Part shown: positions 4,311-5,616 of the stretch, piece after piece
Layout: every line of letters starts with the position of its first letter
Numbering within the stretch: the stretch's first letter is position 1
NCBI GenBank assembly: GCA_003525905.1
Contig: DQIA01000059.1
Coordinates: forward strand, 1 to 5,616
Length of the DNA stretch: 5,616 nucleotides
From: Clostridiales bacterium
GTDB lineage: Bacteria > Bacillota > Clostridia > Oscillospirales > Oscillospiraceae
Reading direction: 5' to 3'
Notes under the pieces: model-generated
What the model was told of the DNA's origin: nothing
Databases searched by the model: none
What the model saw: only the letters and a program-made list of their open reading frames with translations
Made by a program: the position numbers and the translations under genes

Positions 4311-4339
4311 TTGTGAGAGCCGCGCGTCTCTGCTATAAT
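4311..4339 (+). promoter_or_regulatory. Extended -10 promoter of ychF
   Basis: TTGTGA (4311-4316), 17-nt spacer, TATAAT (4334-4339) preceded by TGC. It lies in the 74-nt gap between sdaA and ychF. No clear terminator is seen after sdaA, so ychF may also receive read-through from it. Confidence 0.85.
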
Positions 4340-4374
4340 AGATATACTCGAAATAAGAGGAGAGATCAGCATCC

Positions 4375-5472
4375 ATGAAACTTGGTATCGTCGGACTGCC
4401 GAACGTCGGCAAGTCCACGCTGTTCAACGCGATCACAAATGCGGGCATTCCCGCCGATAACTACGCCTTCTGCACCATCGATCCGAACGTCGGCGTCGTG
4501 GCCGTGCCGGATGCGCGTCTGGAGTGGCTGCGCGACCTGCATCAGCCGAAGAAATTCACGCCCGCCACGATCGAATTCGTCGACATTGCAGGCCTTGTCA
4601 AGGGCGCGTCCAAGGGTGAGGGCCTCGGCAATAAGTTCCTTTCGAACATCCGCACGACGGACGCCATCATCCACGTCGTGCGCTGCTTTGACGACCCGAA
4701 CGTCACCCATGTCGAGGGCAGCACAGACCCGCTGCGCGACATCGACATCATCAATCTCGAGCTCATCCTCGCCGACGCCGAAATGTGCGAGCGCCGCATG
4801 GACAAGGCCCAGAAGGCCGCCAAGGGCGGCGACAAGCGCTTCCTGCGCGAGGCGGAGGTCTTCTCTGCCCTGCTCGAGCATCTGAATGAGGGCAAGCTTG
4901 CCCGCACGTTCGAATGCTCCGACGACGACCGCGCCCTCATCGCCACGTCTGACCTGCTGACGCTCAAGCGGACGATCTATGCCGCGAACGTCTCGGAGGA
5001 CGCCGTGAACGATCCGGAGTCCGTGCCGTACTTCCAGCAGGTCAAGAAGCTGGCCGACGAGGAGGGCTCCCTTGCCCTGCCGATCTGCGCCAAGCTGGAG
5101 GCGGACATCGCCGAGCTGGACGACCCGGACGAAAAGGCCATGTTCATGGAAGAGCTGGGCCTGAAGCAGTCCGGCCTTGATCGCTTGATCCAGGCGAGCT
5201 ATGAGCTGCTCGGCCTCATCTCGTTCCTGACGGCCGGCAGCGACGAATGCCGTGCCTGGACGATCAAAAAGGGCACCCGCGCCCCGCAGGCCGCCGGTAA
5301 GATCCACAGTGACTTTGAGCGTGGCTTCATCCGCGCGGAGGTCATCGCCTTCGACGACCTGAAGGCTTGCGGCACCATGGCAGCTGCAAAGGCAAAGGGC
5401 CTTGTCCGCAGTGAAGGCAAGGAGTATGTCATGAAGGACGGCGACATCGTCAACTTCCTCTTCAACGTTTGA
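4375..5472 (+). CDS. ychF: Ribosome-associated ATPase YchF (OLA1 family GTPase-like protein)
   Basis: YchF is a conserved P-loop protein of the Obg/TRAFAC class that prefers ATP over GTP and binds ribosomes; it has been linked to translation and stress responses. The 365-aa length is standard. The P-loop GLPNVGKST is at 7-15. The switch region includes FVDIAGLVKGASKGEGLGN at 68-86. The G4 position reads NVSE (205-208) instead of NKxD, the change that explains ATP preference in this family. A coiled-coil helical insert lies around 125-200, and the C-terminal TGS domain (about 281-365) holds AWTIKKGTRAPQAAGKIHSD and ends DGDIVNFLFNV. The start ATG follows AGGAG (4358-4362) with a rather long 12-nt spacing. 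No better in-frame start exists nearby. A strong terminator follows. Confidence 0.98.
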   Translation: MKLGIVGLPNVGKSTLFNAITNAGIPADNYAFCTIDPNVGVVAVPDARLEWLRDLHQPKKFTPATIEFVDIAGLVKGASKGEGLGNKFLSNIRTTDAIIHVVRCFDDPNVTHVEGSTDPLRDIDIINLELILADAEMCERRMDKAQKAAKGGDKRFLREAEVFSALLEHLNEGKLARTFECSDDDRALIATSDLLTLKRTIYAANVSEDAVNDPESVPYFQQVKKLADEEGSLALPICAKLEADIAELDDPDEKAMFMEELGLKQSGLDRLIQASYELLGLISFLTAGSDECRAWTIKKGTRAPQAAGKIHSDFERGFIRAEVIAFDDLKACGTMAAAKAKGLVRSEGKEYVMKDGDIVNFLFNV

Positions 5473-5481
5473 GTCCCGTAT

Positions 5482-5521
5482 AAAACGGACCGAGTCGGTA
5501 TCTCCGACCCGGTCCGTTTTT
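5482..5521 (+). terminator. Rho-independent terminator of ychF
   Basis: A long stem joins 5482-5498 (AAAACGGACC..GTCGG) to 5504-5520 (CCGAC..GGTCCGTTTT), with one A/C mismatch and a 5-nt loop. The T-run 5517-5521 follows the GC core. The A-run on the other side may let it work in both directions. Confidence 0.92.
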
Positions 5522-5525
5522 ATAT

Positions 5526-5540
5526 GCTCGCTCTGCGAGC
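5526..5540. repeat. Short 6-bp hairpin after the ychF terminator
   Basis: GCTCGC (5526-5531) pairs with GCGAGC (5535-5540) around TCT. It directly precedes dispersed repeat copy 2. The loop style (a 3-nt pyrimidine loop) is like that of the hairpin at 1090-1112 near copy 1. Confidence 0.5.
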
Positions 5541-5543
5541 GCA

Positions 5544-5590
5544 GACTGTCAAAAAACCTGCCCAGCCGAAAGTTTCGGAGGGAAGGAATG
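5544..5590 (+). repeat. Dispersed repeat, copy 2
   Basis: Matches 1039-1084 along its length, from GACTGTCAAAAAACC to TTTCGGAGGGAAGGAATG. CGAAA and TTTCG (5568-5576) form a small palindrome. The end again looks like a ribosome binding site plus ATG (5588-5590), reading MCERKPSGC before the window ends. With copy 1 showing the same ending and no gene, I treat it as repeat rather than a gene start. Confidence 0.65.
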
Positions 5591-5616
5591 TGTGAAAGGA
5601 AACCGTCAGGGTGTCC

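Noticed and set aside
3302..4372. Minus-strand open frame of 356 codons opposite sdaA
   Set aside because: It is antisense to a protein with intact family motifs, and its translation is a typical GC-rich mirror product with no domain.
5588..5616. Possible start of a gene at the right edge (ATG after GGAGGGAAGGA)
   Set aside because: Only nine codons are visible and the start lies at the end of a dispersed repeat. It cannot be separated from repeat sequence without the flanking DNA.
1..5616. tRNA or rRNA genes, CRISPR arrays, transposase genes
   Set aside because: No CCA-ended cloverleaf, rRNA-like segment, regular spacer-repeat array or transposase motif was seen on either strand.

Overview
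This 5.6 kb window looks like the chromosome of a moderately GC-rich Firmicute, most likely a gut Clostridia member of the Oscillospiraceae/Ruminococcaceae type. The signs are an alanine T-box leader on alaS, strong GGAGG ribosome binding sites, consensus sigma-A promoters, an archaeal-type (short) prolyl-tRNA synthetase, a one-chain iron-sulfur L-serine dehydratase, and short dispersed intergenic repeats. The lineage is inferred from gene content and style; no sequence comparison was possible.

Layout. Two blocks diverge from an intergenic region near 2690-2730. Leftwards (minus strand) run proS (2610-1174), a repeat-rich spacer (about 952-1173), two tandem paralogous small ORFs (897-754 and 664-578), then the alaS promoter (547-519), its T-box leader (about 512-285), a 48-nt hairpin, and the first 29 codons of alaS at the window edge. 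Rightwards (plus strand) run a 49-codon TTG-start gene with a possible ribbon-helix-helix fold (2767-2916) and its own terminator, sdaA (3083-4300), ychF (4375-5472), a strong terminator, and a second copy of a dispersed repeat at the right edge.

How the parts work together. The recognisable genes are housekeeping: two aminoacyl-tRNA synthetases, serine breakdown to pyruvate, and the ribosome-associated ATPase YchF. alaS is set by uncharged alanine tRNA through the T-box. sdaA and ychF each have their own extended -10 promoter, so the plus-strand genes look like separate transcription units.

The most novel signal is in the apparently empty stretch between proS and alaS. Two small ORFs there encode related cationic peptides sharing the pattern LLxxLYPGxIKxxxxKxLSL. 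Of 12 shared residues, 8 use different synonymous codons, which points to selection on protein. Each ORF starts just after a strong Shine-Dalgarno sequence and a stable hairpin. The opposite strand carries -10-like elements and a terminator-like hairpin in matching places, so an antisense-controlled peptide pair is possible but unproven. Other points of interest are a perfect inverted repeat across the sdaA start, five exact intergenic copies of the 8-mer CCGGATAT, and composite palindromic repeats next to the small ORFs.
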